Part shown: positions 47,901 through 62,900 of the stretch, in pieces
Layout: each line of letters opens with the position of its first letter
Position numbering within the stretch: the first letter of the stretch is position 1
DNA from: Membranipora membranacea
Taxonomy: Eukaryota; Bryozoa; Gymnolaemata; Cheilostomatida; Membraniporidae
NCBI GenBank assembly: GCA_914767715.1
Contig: OU612065.1
Span: 25,732,001 to 25,796,000 of the forward strand
Direction of reading: 5' to 3'
Length of the DNA stretch: 64,000 bases
Notes under the pieces: model-generated
What the model saw: the letters and a program-made list of their open reading frames with translations, nothing else
Database searches by the model: none
Told to the model about the DNA's origin: nothing
Program-made: the position numbers and the translations under genes

Positions 47901-50900
47901 TTCTTATGAATGTGCCCCAATTATTGAAAAATAGCACAAGCTGCACTCGAGGTTGGATTCTTTTTCAAATTACCAATTTGGACAGGCAAACAACTCCTTG
48001 ATTGAGGCATGGAGTAACATTACTGTTACTCCTTTGTTTGGGCCATAGTGCCATCAGACATCTTATTCAGCATGGACTGTGGCTGTTTTCGTACGATATA
48101 TTCAGGCAAACATACTACGCAACCTTGAGAGATCATTTTGATGTCAAGTTGTGTAACAGTCATGCCCTTGTAACAGGGTACACTCACATTCAATTATAGA
48201 GACAACAATGTTCCATTATAGAACTGGAAGGTGGACATTGCTATACATACACATAGTAAAAAATCAATACATATAAGGGCTACTGATGCTTGTAATATCG
48301 TAGTGACAACACACATCGTGCTTTCCCATAGGAGTTGGAAATAAAATGCCTGGCCTTAGCTGAACCAGCTCAAAGCAAGTTGCAATTATATTACAATTTG
48401 CAGAGCTCACAAGTTGGTAATTTATTACAATTTACCCATATTATCATTTATCACATAACACATCAATAGTAGATGGCAGGGTGCGCCTACAAGCCTGTTA
48501 ACTCTTCAAAGACTGGCAGCCTCTTACAGCTATATAGGAAATCTTGGTTTTGTACTTGCCTAACATAATCACCATTGGTAATCTTTGAGCTATTGTGAGG
48601 GAAATCGCTCACCATTCAAATGGCATAATATGATGAATACATGCAAAGATTTGAAAGATTTTATTTTCTTAATCATGAAATAAAAGCTGAATGGTTTGGT
48701 ACAAAAGCGGCATGTATTGTGAGATCACAGCTGATGAGGGCTTATTCTACTAAGCTCACAATATACAGCTGATTGCTGCTGCTTCAGTTTGCATAACTTC
48801 AAAAACAAGTTTGTCTACAAGTAGTACCGATAGCACAGCCAAAGTGAAAACAGAAAACTCCTACACACCCCTTCAGAAATAGTCCTACTCCAAATTGGCT
48901 AGACTGGGCAAGAACGCACCGTATCATCTTGTTTTTAGTATCTTGCCAGTTGTTTTCGCCGTCGTAAGGTGTAAACAACCTTGCAAATTGTCTGTCGTCA
49001 AACTCCCAATTTTCACCTCCAAGCTTGGTAACTAAATTGTAAAAATATAAAGGCCTATACATTGATTAACAATAATCTTTGTTCTAATTTCAGGCATTCA
49101 GCAGATGCATGATGTAAACCTGAATGAGATCTACGGTACTCTCGGTGCATCACGAAATGACAGCTTTGACTTCGGTGACGTATTTGAGAGCAACCCGACA
49201 ATGGTTGGGGGTAACAACGGGTGGCCTGCTGCAGGTAGCAATATGATGTCTCCTCAGCATCAGCCAACCGGCGGTGGTGGTATGGTGCCGCAGCAGCAGC
49301 AACAACCACAACAGAGTATGAACAATATGTCGAGCCAGCTGAACGGTCTCAGGCATTCATCCACATCATCCAACCAGAACAGGCTACTACAGCAGCAGAT
49401 GTCCGCCGAACAGTCAAACAACATGAGTAAGTTATTACCAGAGACTATGGATATTATCTATAGTCTCTGCTATTACTACTATATACTCTCCATATTACAG
49501 TGAGTACCAAGATTTTTTGAGTACTCCACCCAAGTCATGTACATGTGGCTGATAGTGGTTAATGTTAGAATGCCACCAACGCAGTTTCCTTTTGATGATA
49601 TTTGTAGCAACCAGAAATGGAATTTTGATAGCCTTGTGGTTTATTATTGTGTTCGATTGTATGGATCACCCTGACCCGGCATAAGGAGTTTACGGAACCC
49701 ATTATATTTTGATTGTGATTTATTTGATGAGTAGAGATTTTTAGTAGTTTTAACAGAGACTATTATCTATTATCTATAGTCTCTGGTTTTAATATAATGC
49801 TTTACCACCGGCTAGAGTCAACTTAGATTAAGCATGATCAAATTTGCCTTTAGAGCGGCAGCTCACCAGTAGAATGGGGAAGACCTGCATGCGGGCAAGT
49901 TGGATCAAACTTGATCTAGAGTCAACTAATGCAGTGGAGAATCAAACTGTGAAAGATATGAAATCATACTCTGATTCATTTGATCAGTGACACTAGCTCA
50001 CAAAAAACAGTTGGGCTTGTGTTAAAATCATCAACCTAGGATTATGTTTATGATATGTTTATGGTAAAAACACCTATAAGTTAATGCAAACCGATCCTCA
50101 TTTCCCCCTGTGTAACTTATAGCGACATGTACGCATATAATAATACTGATATGTATATGTTTGCAGTGGAGAAGTCGAGTTTGTTGTCACTAGCGACATC
50201 GGGAACATTTACATCCACATATCAATCTCAGATGTCCATCGAGACCTCCGCTGCTCTTACACAGTCCAATAACTCTGGCAAACTCAGAGAAATGCTCTCT
50301 TCTGTTGGTATGTACCTTTTGTATGTGTTAGGGTTGTAATGTGACATGATCCTACAGGGCTGTAGTGTAGGAAAACTGGTAGGGGAGGCAGAAATTCTTC
50401 AGGGTGTGAAGTAACACCAGGTTGGGCATTGTCAGCTCCTCCTGTGGTGTGCGGGGTTGATCCCAATCCTCCACAGGGTTTTGATGATATATCAACAGCA
50501 TATTGAAGTCCCAAATGAGCTGATTCTGGCATGAGATATTTAATAATAGCATTTTTAGGCCACTCTATTGATAATTCTAGGGGAAGCAGAGCGTCCCTGC
50601 CTCCCCTAGTCCTACGATCCTGTCCTTCCTTCCTTATGTCAATATTGAATAGGGTAAAACTTTCCAATCAAACACAATTTCCTGTGTTTGTTTACTGCTG
50701 GGCAGTTTTTTGTACCAGTGAGTTTACTCGTGTGACCAAGTTTTTCCTGGGCGATAATTGTGTGAAATGTAATCTTGGTAATTACCTGTCCATAAAAGTA
50801 CATCATAATTCGGTCCAGTTGATATGCCACACCCTACTAACTGACAGGCTAAACAGGGAGGGCTAAGGTGTTTCCTAGATATATTTGATGATGGTTGGAG

Positions 50901-53900
50901 TTGTGACCCCATCAACTGACAAGGCACAACTCTCACTGTATTAGCTTCGTGAAGTGATACCAGCCAGCAGTTGAAAAATCATTGTTACATTTTTTTTTAT
51001 TCTCACCTATAAGAAAGAGCTGAACGTGACCATTTTGCAATCGAATCAAATTAAAGGTGCAACATCTATAAAAAAGCGTCTATGAAAACACAACGATTGG
51101 TGTATTTTGGATTCAACCGTTGTTTCCTAAGTTATCTAGTTTCCATTGTGGTAAATAATTCTGCATTGGCTTGAAAGAAAAAAATTTATGGTATTATAAG
51201 TTGTGTCTTTTTTTTCAATTTAGATTCCGGAGTTAATATGAATAACGAGGAATCCCCTTCCAGTCACAAGGCCTCACCTACTGGTGGCACTGGGGGACAG
51301 GAGGAGGTCCTACGTAAGCTCCTACTAGCTAACGATGATGATGAATACCACCAGATTATGAACAGTGTGAGAACTGGTAAAACAAATTCTACCTCCAAAC
51401 CAGAAACTTCTGCCGAGGTCTCTCCTTCCTCAAATAATTCCAACGGCTCAAAGAGCAATGAAGCCAACCAGCTGCTCAAGGTAGGCGACGACAAATGATA
51501 AAAAATCTAATATTGTGTTTAGTGCTAGGACAACTCCAAATCACTAGAATGCCTCTACCTAATCTCATAACACAATTTGCTTGGTGATAAATACGGGGGG
51601 GGGGGGGGCTCAAACCCTAATTGTCTTTAGCGCAAGGAAAACTCCATTTACTACAGTGCCTCCTCCCTACATGACATGCTTTGCTTTGTGATCAATATGG
51701 AGTCCCCACACATGTTTCTCCATTAGCTCTATATAATGTTATTGTGTTGGTGATAAAACGATTTTGAAAGAGGGTCCAGCATTATATATATACGAATGGC
51801 AGACCTATCAAGGTCGGAGTTGTCCTTTCATAATTTTATGCTCCACTTATAAATCCCAATTACATGAAAACTGATACTGACATGGGCATGACATGATACC
51901 ATCAATGAAGTCATTTAGTATCTTTGATACCTTGATTTGCAATAATATGTCAGCTAATTGTTGTACATCTCAGTGCACATGTATGGCATACCTAGGAGAC
52001 GTGTAAAGTTATCACTGGTGTGGTCAAGCGATGTTTTGACATTGTTTACCGGACCATGCAACCCATGACTGAGTTATATATCAATTTGTGAATCATAGTA
52101 GAAAAGGCACCATGATTAGACAGTTTCATGAATGTGAGGAATGAAATGTGTATCACCATCACTGACCAGCATGGCTTCAAGATATGTGTTCTGACCAGTG
52201 TAGATAATTGCAGACTAAATTTGTGGTTCTTTCCGTCAGCATCCTTGACCATGGTTATTGTTGCAAGGTCTCTTAATGTCACTGCCCCTTCTTGATGGCA
52301 CTGACCGACACAATTTTTCAATCATGTGAATCATCGAAGATATTATCTGATTGATTAATACATATTTTGTAAATCTTCCATGCTTTATATATTGGTTCAT
52401 TATAGCAACCTGTTAATGAAGGACTGGACTGGACTGCCGGATGCTGTAACGTGACAATGTGATACTGTAACGTGACATTGTGATAACTGATTTACTCATT
52501 CTTTAGATTATTAGCAAGTGAGAATTTCCTCATCTTTAATTGTAGAAATTACTATCTTCACAAGATCAGGATAAACCAGAAAAGCCAATACTTCCTCAGC
52601 TCTTCAAGAACGACGAGAATAAAGAGGTGAGAAAGCAACTCCCAATAGGTTATTATAACACTAAAGTGTCACCGTCTCAAAAAAAGCATGCGGAGCTGCA
52701 AACAACTCCTCTCATCACAACCCTAGGATCACCGCTCTAAGTTCACAAGTTTCATTTATTATTAAGTTTTCCCAGTGCTAGAAACACAACACAACACTAA
52801 CTTCATGGGTTCACAGTTTCTCTGCTTTTGAGTCAAACATTTTTCTCATAAAGATTAACCACTAAATAAGCCCCTGCCGAGTCACAAAATGCTGGTCAGA
52901 AACCTTCCAAATCTGATAGTCCAAATATAGTAGATATATCTTTAATATGGGTGCTAAAATTGGTTAGATATTGACGGGGATAAAAAACGATAGAGGACCT
53001 GCCATCACAAATTTATTATCGGTCTGTCTAACCACCATGGTGTTGTTTTATGCACTTCATGTTATTGCTCAGCTGATATTTACCATCACCAGCTACCATC
53101 ATAAGCTGATCCCGACCACAAATTGTGATTGTATACCAAGCTATAACTGATGTCAATGAGTATTTATAATCTTTGCTGATGTGTACAGTGGTGATAATAA
53201 GCTGTGAACATCTTAACAAACACTACCACAATTTGTGTTGGTTGCAAGAGCAAGTTATGAATGGCGAAATCACTTCAAAAACTGTGGAGAATTTTTATTA
53301 TTCTGTTTTTCGCATACTCCCACTGATTGAGGAAGACTTGTTGATTCATACCGTTTTGTGCGAGCAAGGATAAACAAGTCACATGGTTTAGCCTGTGAAT
53401 CTGGACTTAATTTGAAGAAATATTTTGACCGGAATTATAAATAAACAGAGAACAGTTATAGTGATAAAACTGTCAGAAGCTGCTGAAGCTGCCACTGATG
53501 CTAATTGCATATGTATAAGGCCGCACTTGTAACTGTGGTTTGACGGAATGCTATTGTTTTTCTCAAGTAAGCACACTTGATGAATTCATCAAAGCTGTAA
53601 ACCGATAATCACTCTCATAATATAAGCTCTCATAATCACACACATCATCAGCTCCGTAAAAGTATGAATTATTGAGCATTTTCCTGGTTTGACCCTCAAT
53701 CAATTTTAATAATGCCAAGATTATGGTTCTTAATAACTTGCCATTGTGTTTATAGCTTAGAAAAAATTCAATACCATCACCATGTCAAATTCCTTCTTCT
53801 GCCACAAAATTCCTGTGTCTACTTCAGAGTAGTACAATCCTTAAAAGATCACAACAAAATAGGAAAGCTGTCCGAACAAGAGACGCCATTGTATACTCCT

Positions 53901-56900
53901 AAAATGTAATTTTGCGCCTTATTTTTGGAAAAATTGGAACCGAAGTTTCAAAAAACTTTGCGCCATAATAATTTGTGACATAAAGTTCATACACAGCTTG
54001 ACAGACAGACAGCTTAAAATTCCCGACAGCAGACAGCAGAAACCCCGCTAAACTATTCCAGTCCAGGCCCTTGAAATTCATTCATGTGTCCCCAAAGTAC
54101 CGATATAACCTTTTTGTGTGTTGCTGGTAGACGGGAAATTAAATGTGGTTTCAACATCTCTGACCGGGTATAATGGCTTATTGCATAAACGGCTAGTCTT
54201 CCTTAATGACACATAGCAGTATATTATACTTTTTATTCTTCTCAGAAAGCACTGAAGTCTTCTCTGGACCAGTCTCCAACTACCACCTCAAACAGACGTC
54301 GAAGTAGTGGAGGATCCAACAAAGAAAAGGTAAGCTGATAATGCTAATCCAACAGGTGCAACATGAATTAAAGCTATAGTAGCGCCTCCCCATATTTGGT
54401 ATCATATTGAAGGTCTCAGTCTAATTTAGAGCACTGTGGCAACCTTTTATATAGCCTCTGGACACAGTTGAAACTATTAGCTCCAATGGAAATAAAATGA
54501 GTTTCGACATGTCATTTGCCATATTTTTTTACCCTAGCAAATATCACAAGCCCAAAAGCGCTGCTATAGCTTTGAGTAATACCTAGTCCTATGATGTCAT
54601 CTATCGCTGCTATTCCCATGCCTAACCATAGTGGTATACTAAACATCCGATGATACATCCACTCTCATTAGTGGCGTTATCTTAGTCTAATGGCTCTGAG
54701 CACCCTATCGTGCATGCAATGCAGGGGTATTGGTATGATAAATACATGCCCAGTGACCTGTGGAATATGGAATGCTAATGGATTTGTCAGCCTTGCCTCA
54801 TTGACATAAAGCACAGAGATTGTCATGATAAGAGGTAATAATGGGAGTGAAAGACAAAGGAATAAAGGCATCAGGTCCCACCTCGGTGTGTGTTGGGTGT
54901 TGGCCATTGTATCTATGACATCATAATGGACGGGATACGGTCTCTATCTCTGTCACTGTCTCCGTAAGAATGCATAATTTATGCTAACACAGGTCAGCAG
55001 TTCACGGGCGGATCTTTTTATGAATGGGTTCCTTTTGAAAGGGACTATTGAGTTGAGTACTTTGTCAAATGACTACCAGTTCAAAATTTCTTTTGATGCT
55101 GCTTCAGCTTATTTTTCGCAGTGACCTTGGAAAAAAGGTTTCAAAAGATTGATTATTGTAATGGATCGCTGCGCCAGTTTGCATTATTATCATCTTGGAA
55201 AAAATTTCTTGTCAAGCTATCGGCAATATCTCACAATAACCATTCATGGATGCCACAAGGGAGCGGTTCTCATTGCCAATCAACGCAATGAGAAAGGACA
55301 AATCAATGCTGCCGCGACAGCAATTATGTTCTCATGCGGGATCGCTCCATGCTAAGTGCAAATAGATTTTTGGGAATTTTTATTGGATACGAATCTCTGC
55401 TACAATAACACTCGCTGATATGTTGAACAGTTGCCAAGCGCATTATAACAAGAGAACTGTTTTTTATTAATAAACACAGTAAAGCAATTACGTTTCCTCT
55501 TTGTGGGAGCTGAGGCTAAATAAATCGTCCAATACTGGGATAGGCATTTTTTATGGCCAGTTAGAGATTGATCAATAAAGTTATGTATACATTGAGAAAG
55601 GCATAATAGTAAGGGTTTGAGTGATTGTTGCTGAACAAGCGCAAATAAATTTTCCTGACTACAAATCATGTTGATGATGTGATAGGCTAGCACTGACGGA
55701 TATTAATCACACATATAGCTCGGCACCTACTGCTTTTCTCATGGAAATATTCACACCAATATTGTGAGGTAATACTCTGTTCATGCTAAAGGAGTAGCTA
55801 CTCATCGTCATGAAACTTGTTGATGGAGGGAGATCATCAATCTTATTCAGATTTGACACCTAGTTTGTCGCATTTCTGCTCTTCTAACCACTAGGTTATT
55901 TATATCACTTTCATTTTGCTGGCTGAGATAAGCGATTGACTGCGTTGCTTGCTCGTGTGTATTTCAGTTGACGAACAGCCAGCGCTGGACCGAGGAAAGT
56001 GGCAGAGGACTAAAGCGTAAGATTACATCGCAGCTCTCTAACACTGCTGAAGCTGACAGCACTAACCCTACCCCTAGTCTTATCAACAGACTACTGGACA
56101 AGTCGGACAGCAGTAACTTTACGGTAAGTTACCCAAAATGCCGTGTTCACTAGTTTTTAAGAACTAAGATTTCGTAGCGAACTGCTTGTCTTGTAGTGTA
56201 AACTATACTACAGAAAACACATGCACACTTAGGAATTTAGCTTTTGCTTCTTATCAATGACCTTTGACGACCTCTACAAGTAGATGTTGAGGTATGACAT
56301 CATGATCAGCGCTGCAAAAAAGGATGAAACAGTGGAAAACAACTTGTATACTATAAGTTTTACCTACCGGTTATAAAGGGAGTTAGAAAAATGGCATTTC
56401 TGTCACACAAGTCGACCGTCTGTGTGGCGACGCTGACTTTCTATATTTTGGGCGGAAATCCGTTTCTGAAAGTGTTTACTCCGGGTCAGGTTTCCACAAT
56501 GAATGAAATTATCATTGTGTGGTTCTGATAGGTGGCCTCAATGTGCAAAAAAAGAATATTTTTAAGGTCTTGGCTGGGTACTTTTAGACTTCATAATGGT
56601 GTTATCCTGAAATGATGCTATTGTCTCCAGGCCATTGAACTAAGTGACAATGTTATAAATAAGGGATTATAGGTGTATTATTTCCTTGTGCCGCAGCTTG
56701 CTCTGCTGTTTTGTTGAGACGTGGAGTACAAGATTAATTGATTATCAATCTATTGCTAGGGTATAAACATACACCTCGCAGAAGAGAAGCCAACTGTGTT
56801 GCGTTGGTTGCGTAACATGATTGACTTTTGACTTTAGTCACATCAGCAGCCCAGAATAACGAAAGCGTAGCACCTAGATAGTGCTGCAATGCGTTAGCTG

Positions 56901-59900
56901 CAGGCCGAAAATGTGCTACAGTGTACTTTTTGCAGCACATTCAGTACATTGATGTGAGAGCTTTTGCGGTATTATATCACATTGCTAATTTTTCTCCCCA
57001 TCGACAACTGATTAGGCAAAATCAATGTTTTCTCTATTATACCACTAACTTGAACCATTTGTTCACTCAAAAAACTCGCTGGGCTGCAGCAAATCTGATT
57101 ACACAGTGTGCGCTGCAGTCCTTTTTAAATAAAAGCATGTCTTAAAATGGGAGCTTGTTTGCTATTTTTAGCTCATCCTATCTTGACCATCTACAATGTC
57201 ACGCTCAAATTGGATTACAAAATATTGTATAAAACTTTCACACTTCTCATGTAGCTCTGCATCTGCTCCAATCATGCCAGTTTGATTTTGATACATCTCA
57301 TGTAGCTCTGAAGAGCTGACAGTTCCATATATGCCTGTTTGATTTTGAGTTTTGTCTATGTTGCTGAATTTTAGACAACCGCCGCTGCCTACGATATAAC
57401 TGCTACCCCACAAGAGAAACTCCTTGCTCAGAAAGCCCAGAAAGGCAAATCTAATCAGGCAAACGACGTCGTGGACGTTGTTAATGGACAAATAATGCTC
57501 GGCACAGATCGTATGGACATAGACCGTTATACGGCTAGGATACCAGGAAGCAGTGTAAATATAAACCCTAACATGTACAACCAAAGAGCTATGGGCAACA
57601 TGCCCTCAAATAACTCAACTTTACTCTCTAATGGCGGGCACGGGTTTCCTAACAGTAACAATAATCAACAGCAGCAGCCTGCCTCTATGGATCAAATTCG
57701 GGAGGATTTAATGGCTGGAAATTATCCACACAATCAACAATCATATCTTGAACTTCTATGGCGGCCGCCACCAGGATCCGCACAACAGAATCCTGCTCCT
57801 CCACAGAGCAGGGAGGTGGCGCCACCAAGCCACCTCAACTTTGCACAGAATAACTCTATGTCACTGCCAAATAGTAGCAGTAAGAATGACATTAGCTTAG
57901 CTGGTAACTGCGGGCCAGGCTCGACGAGGAGTATGCTTGATCAGTTACTAAACAATGATCCAGATGCCATCATACAAGAACTCGAACAGCTACTCGGTAA
58001 GTGTTGTACAAGTTATTGTCCATAGGTTAGGCTCACTCGGGGCCATGAGTAATTACACCATATTTGTTATGTAAAAGTTAGCAAGGTGTGTGAATTTTTT
58101 TGTGCCGACCAAGGAGTTAGAGACAAGGAGATGGAACAAAAACAGCCTCAGTCTCATTCATAATAAATTGCAGTGTGCCACAGTATCCCCCCCCCCCTCC
58201 GTCTCTAACCCATTGTGCTGACTAAGAAGTTAGATAACTCCTTGCTTGCCTCAGTTGTTTTTCCTGGTTGCCGATCCAAGACATCAATTATTGCTGTTGT
58301 GACGTCTCGGTTACTTTCCACCCTATCATCCTGAATAATTCCATGATCTCAGTCCGTCTAGGGTTTCCTTCCATTAGCGGCTGAAGTTTTTCCATGCTTC
58401 TGTAGACAGACATTTATTGAGAAAACGTGTTTGTTATCTCCGATGGAGTTGTATAAATGACAGCACGAGTTTTGCTATATAACTATAAGCAGATATTTTG
58501 ATCTTTTGTCCTCTTGCTGCTTCTTGTTTTCACAAGCTGGTTTCCATTCATAAACATCTTTATTATGAATCACATGCTCAGAGAAAAAAAGATCTCAAAA
58601 GTGCTGGCAGCGACCTACATTGTTTTATTGTAATCATCACTGTGGTGCAGTAATCAATGAAAATTTTTTGAGATGTTTTACTACATTGTTTTGGAAAATA
58701 CTCCATTATTTTGCAACCTGCAGGTGGTGAAATATCCTACATGCTGTCAAAATACGCTGACCCGGTGCTGATAAAGCCTGGCTATCTTTGATGAGTTATT
58801 GGCAGTGCTGGCACATTTATCTCAATACATGATGATAAATTTTGACCAGCAGCTTGTTGAAGATAAAAATCATTCTCGTGAGAACCGAAATTTGCCATAT
58901 TTCCAAAAACTTTTCCACTTTTCCAAATTCTCTGTGCTAAACGAGAATAACAGGCCATATTTACAAAAATGTTGGGATATTCAAAAAGTGATGATAATTT
59001 CTCATGGAAAAAAACTTGATGGTTATCTTGTATAGCACCGGAAGTAAATGGTTGGTCACTTTCTAAATATCTTCTGCTTTGTGATCATGATTTTGATATT
59101 TTCTCAGGTGGAACCAATATGTGGGGGGGAGGGTAGTGGTATGAGACCATACTCTCCAAAGAACAGGTGATTGACAGTCCTATAGTCCTCAAAGACCCCT
59201 GGACAATTTTGATTATTCCTGATATAACACATCCTTGATGTTAGTAGAATGAGTATGTTCCATATCTTCTACTTGTATGATCATGATTTGATATATTTCT
59301 TCTCAGGTGGAACTAATAGCACCAGTATGCAGATGACGTCACCTGAGGATGAGTTAGCCATAAGAGATATCGAGAAACAATTGCTCAACAGCATCGAGAA
59401 TTTACCAGCTAATAACCAGTATAACCGTGTCGAAGCTCATAGTCCTGGATATAATATGTCAGGTATGTATATAAAGTCTCTCCATAGCCCTTGATCACCC
59501 CTTCTTCACCCCTCCATTGCCTCTACGTTGCCCAAACATGGCCCTGCCATCGCCCCTCAATCGCCCATCCATCACCCCACCTCCATCGCCGCCATATATC
59601 AGTCATTCAGCTTCTGCTGAAATTCAAAACCAGTTCTATTAATACCATCCTGCACCACTGGCCTGCTAGTTTATGCAGTCAAAAGAGATAAAAAGCAGAA
59701 AACTAACCAACTTAGGTGAAACTTCCATATTTTGTGACTCACCCATATCAAATAATGGTAATGATTGGTTGGTGACCGAAGAAATAACATTCATGTCTTA
59801 AAAGTCTTTTTATAAGGACTGATGACTATGTAAAGATATTATGTGGTTCACAGATAATTGGAAAGCCGAACAGCCCTGCCAGTCCCGCCACAGAATCTAA

Positions 59901-62900
59901 GATCTTCAGTTAGAAAAGTCCGCAACATTCACATTTTGTATCATTCTATCAGAGGTTGTGGTATTTACTCACAATACTGTTTAACGGGCTAAATTGATCA
60001 AAGGACGAAGATCAACTGAAATTCCATCAAATCATGCTCTTAGTTGCCGTATATCCTCTAGGACATAATAGCTGAGATGGTCTCAAATACTGGATCCCAT
60101 GTTTAGACTGGAATCACCCCAATAATGATATCCATTCCTGTCTAATTAGTAACACTAATCATTCTGCTGTAATAACAATCATCTATTGGCACCACCAGCT
60201 GTATTCTGTATCGGACTCGCAGCAGCTTGTAGCATCTCGACGAGCCTTATGAGATGCTACAGCTCATTTTTATTTAGTAGAGAACAGATATGAGGTTTAC
60301 TTGGATTTTAAGTCTGTGGTTTTGAGCTGTAATATTACGATATTAGTAATCCCTGGGATGAAATATCGACATGATTTATTACTAGTCATAGTTTACTTAC
60401 AATGTTTGGAAAACTATGTGGCCATCAATGCAATGCTAAAGAGGAGTCCTGTTTCGCAAGCCATCCACAAAAGCCATTAATCATGTTTCAATCACATAGT
60501 TTGAGTCACTAGGTGGAACATCGACACTGGTTTCAATTTGCTGTGTCAATGGTGCATTGTGGATTTTTTTTTTGAGCTCCCCCTTTTTTTTACACTAATC
60601 CATATACGTAATATTATTGTACGTATACTGTATGTATGCTTTGCAAGGCATGGCGATTAATCAACAGTCTTGTTGGTAAACTGATGTGTTAAGAGTAGCG
60701 CCACCCATGTAGCAATATGGGTGCATCTCTTTTCCCAGTCTCACCATTCGGTATGGTACTTTATTTCAGGCCAGAATTTTGTGAACAAATATAGGGCTCT
60801 GGGGGTAAGAGACATTTCAGATTTGATAGGATGACGGCATGTCAGCTTGCCACATGTCAGCTTGCCACATGACCAGTTTTGACACAAGGCATGGGTTATG
60901 ATCTTATAATACTCTCCGAAATAGGTCCCAATAAGTTGTATGACGTCTTGATTAACGGACGCGAATGCCAGATGAGGCCGGATTGGTTTGGGATAGGCGT
61001 TATATATTTTGGTCGTTCGCCATGTGCAGACCTACCATGGCCAACTATATGACAACCCTCTGAGGACAAGCCACATACTAGCTGTCCATCAAACACAGAT
61101 CTATCATAACTAGCTTTTCTTCTACTCTGATGTCAAAACACATAATTCGACCACAGTGTATTTAGAAGGAACAAACTGTCATGAGTTGAACTATAATTAT
61201 GCTTTTAAAGAGTCTTGTTTCCTTTTACAGGTTTGAACAATGTTCCAGCCTCTGCCAGCAATCCCATCCATTCTGCCGCTGTGAATATAAGCCATCGGCC
61301 TCAGATCTCAAACAACATAAACTCTCAGTTTGGAGGTGGTCAGCATGTGTCCCCAAATCCACTACAGCCTAACAACAGTCTGCGGGCTCAGCTATTACAA
61401 GGTAATAATCACTGGAAAGACTCATGTTCCTCCAACATTTCAGCCAGCTCCCTCGCTCCTTTCCAAATATGACCAATTTTGTCAAAGCTGCTATGACAAG
61501 CGCAAACAGGTTGTATCACGTTCACACTGTGTATCATATATCACACTTTCTCATGAGCTGGGTTTGCTAACCATTCGCTCACACCCTACCTTGTCTTCCA
61601 TACCCTCGGTACGCAACAGTCAGAAAAAATAAAAGTGGTTACATCAGAAGCTATTCATTACATGTACATAAATCCTGACTGGTGATATATCACGTTGATT
61701 GATTGACAAATTTGCTGTCACAGCAATTGAATGGCTGAGCTATCCTAGAGTGATATAGTATTCACAGGAGAAAAAGTTAGCTGTTTCACGCATGCTTGAA
61801 ATAGCTAACTTTAAGGCTAGCTAACATTTACTCACTCGCCGTACTTTATATGCCCCCCCCCTTGGCAAGCCAAAATTTAGTTCTAGCTAACATAAATCAC
61901 CCTCAAACACCTCGACTAAACTATAGCTAACAGTCGTTTACTATACAATACATACAATGCATATTTTCAGGACCTGGTTCAGTTCGAGGATTGAGTAATC
62001 TTGTAGCTGGACGTCACAGGCCAGCGGGGCGACAGGCTAGCGGCCCTAATAATCGAACAAACCTCGCTGATCATGCTAGAATGAGAAGGCATTCAGGCAG
62101 TAATCCTGCGCTACCACAGTTCTCTCCTATTAGCTCTAATAACCAACAGGTAATGTACATCAAATAATCGAATTAGGAACAGTCTCTTTTTGGTAGTACC
62201 CCCTATCCTCCTAAATGTATTCACTGGATCTTGAGCTTCAAATATGGCTTAGCAAGACGTACTAAATTCTATATAGATTTAGGCGGTTGCTGTTGGCAGT
62301 AAATACAACCTGCCGCTTGCTTTCTTCACCATCAATGTGGAAGTAAAACTGCTTGACACACTCATGGGAAAGATGATCTCTAAGCTTTTGAATTTATGCT
62401 AATTAGACTTTCTTCTGAATATTTCTCTCATTATGCACAAAATTATAATTCAATAATTGAAACTAGGAGATGGAATCGACTGGTGTATTTTGTTTGTTCC
62501 CTCGAATGGACTGAAACAATCAGTATGCAACCACAAAACTTCAAAGATTGCACATACTAGCCTACTTACTGTAAAATGTAAATGTTTCAAGGGATGAATT
62601 TAAAAATATTATGGTGACTTATGGGAGACAAGTGGGATAGTGTTACTTAATGAATCAGTTTTATAGCTAGTTGGCTCTGGGAGTACATTAGCTGACCATA
62701 TTGACCAAGTTAATGTCTCCTCACTGCCAACATCACAGGATACATAACTGAAACTAGAGTTTGTTTCCTTAGTAAATATTTTTGTCTGCTACAAGCAGTG
62801 TGTCCGATGAGTTGTCATATTGGCTATTCTAGCTTATAACACGTTATTTACATGGTGTTTTTTAGAATAACTTTCCCATTGGTAACCTGAATGCTATATT

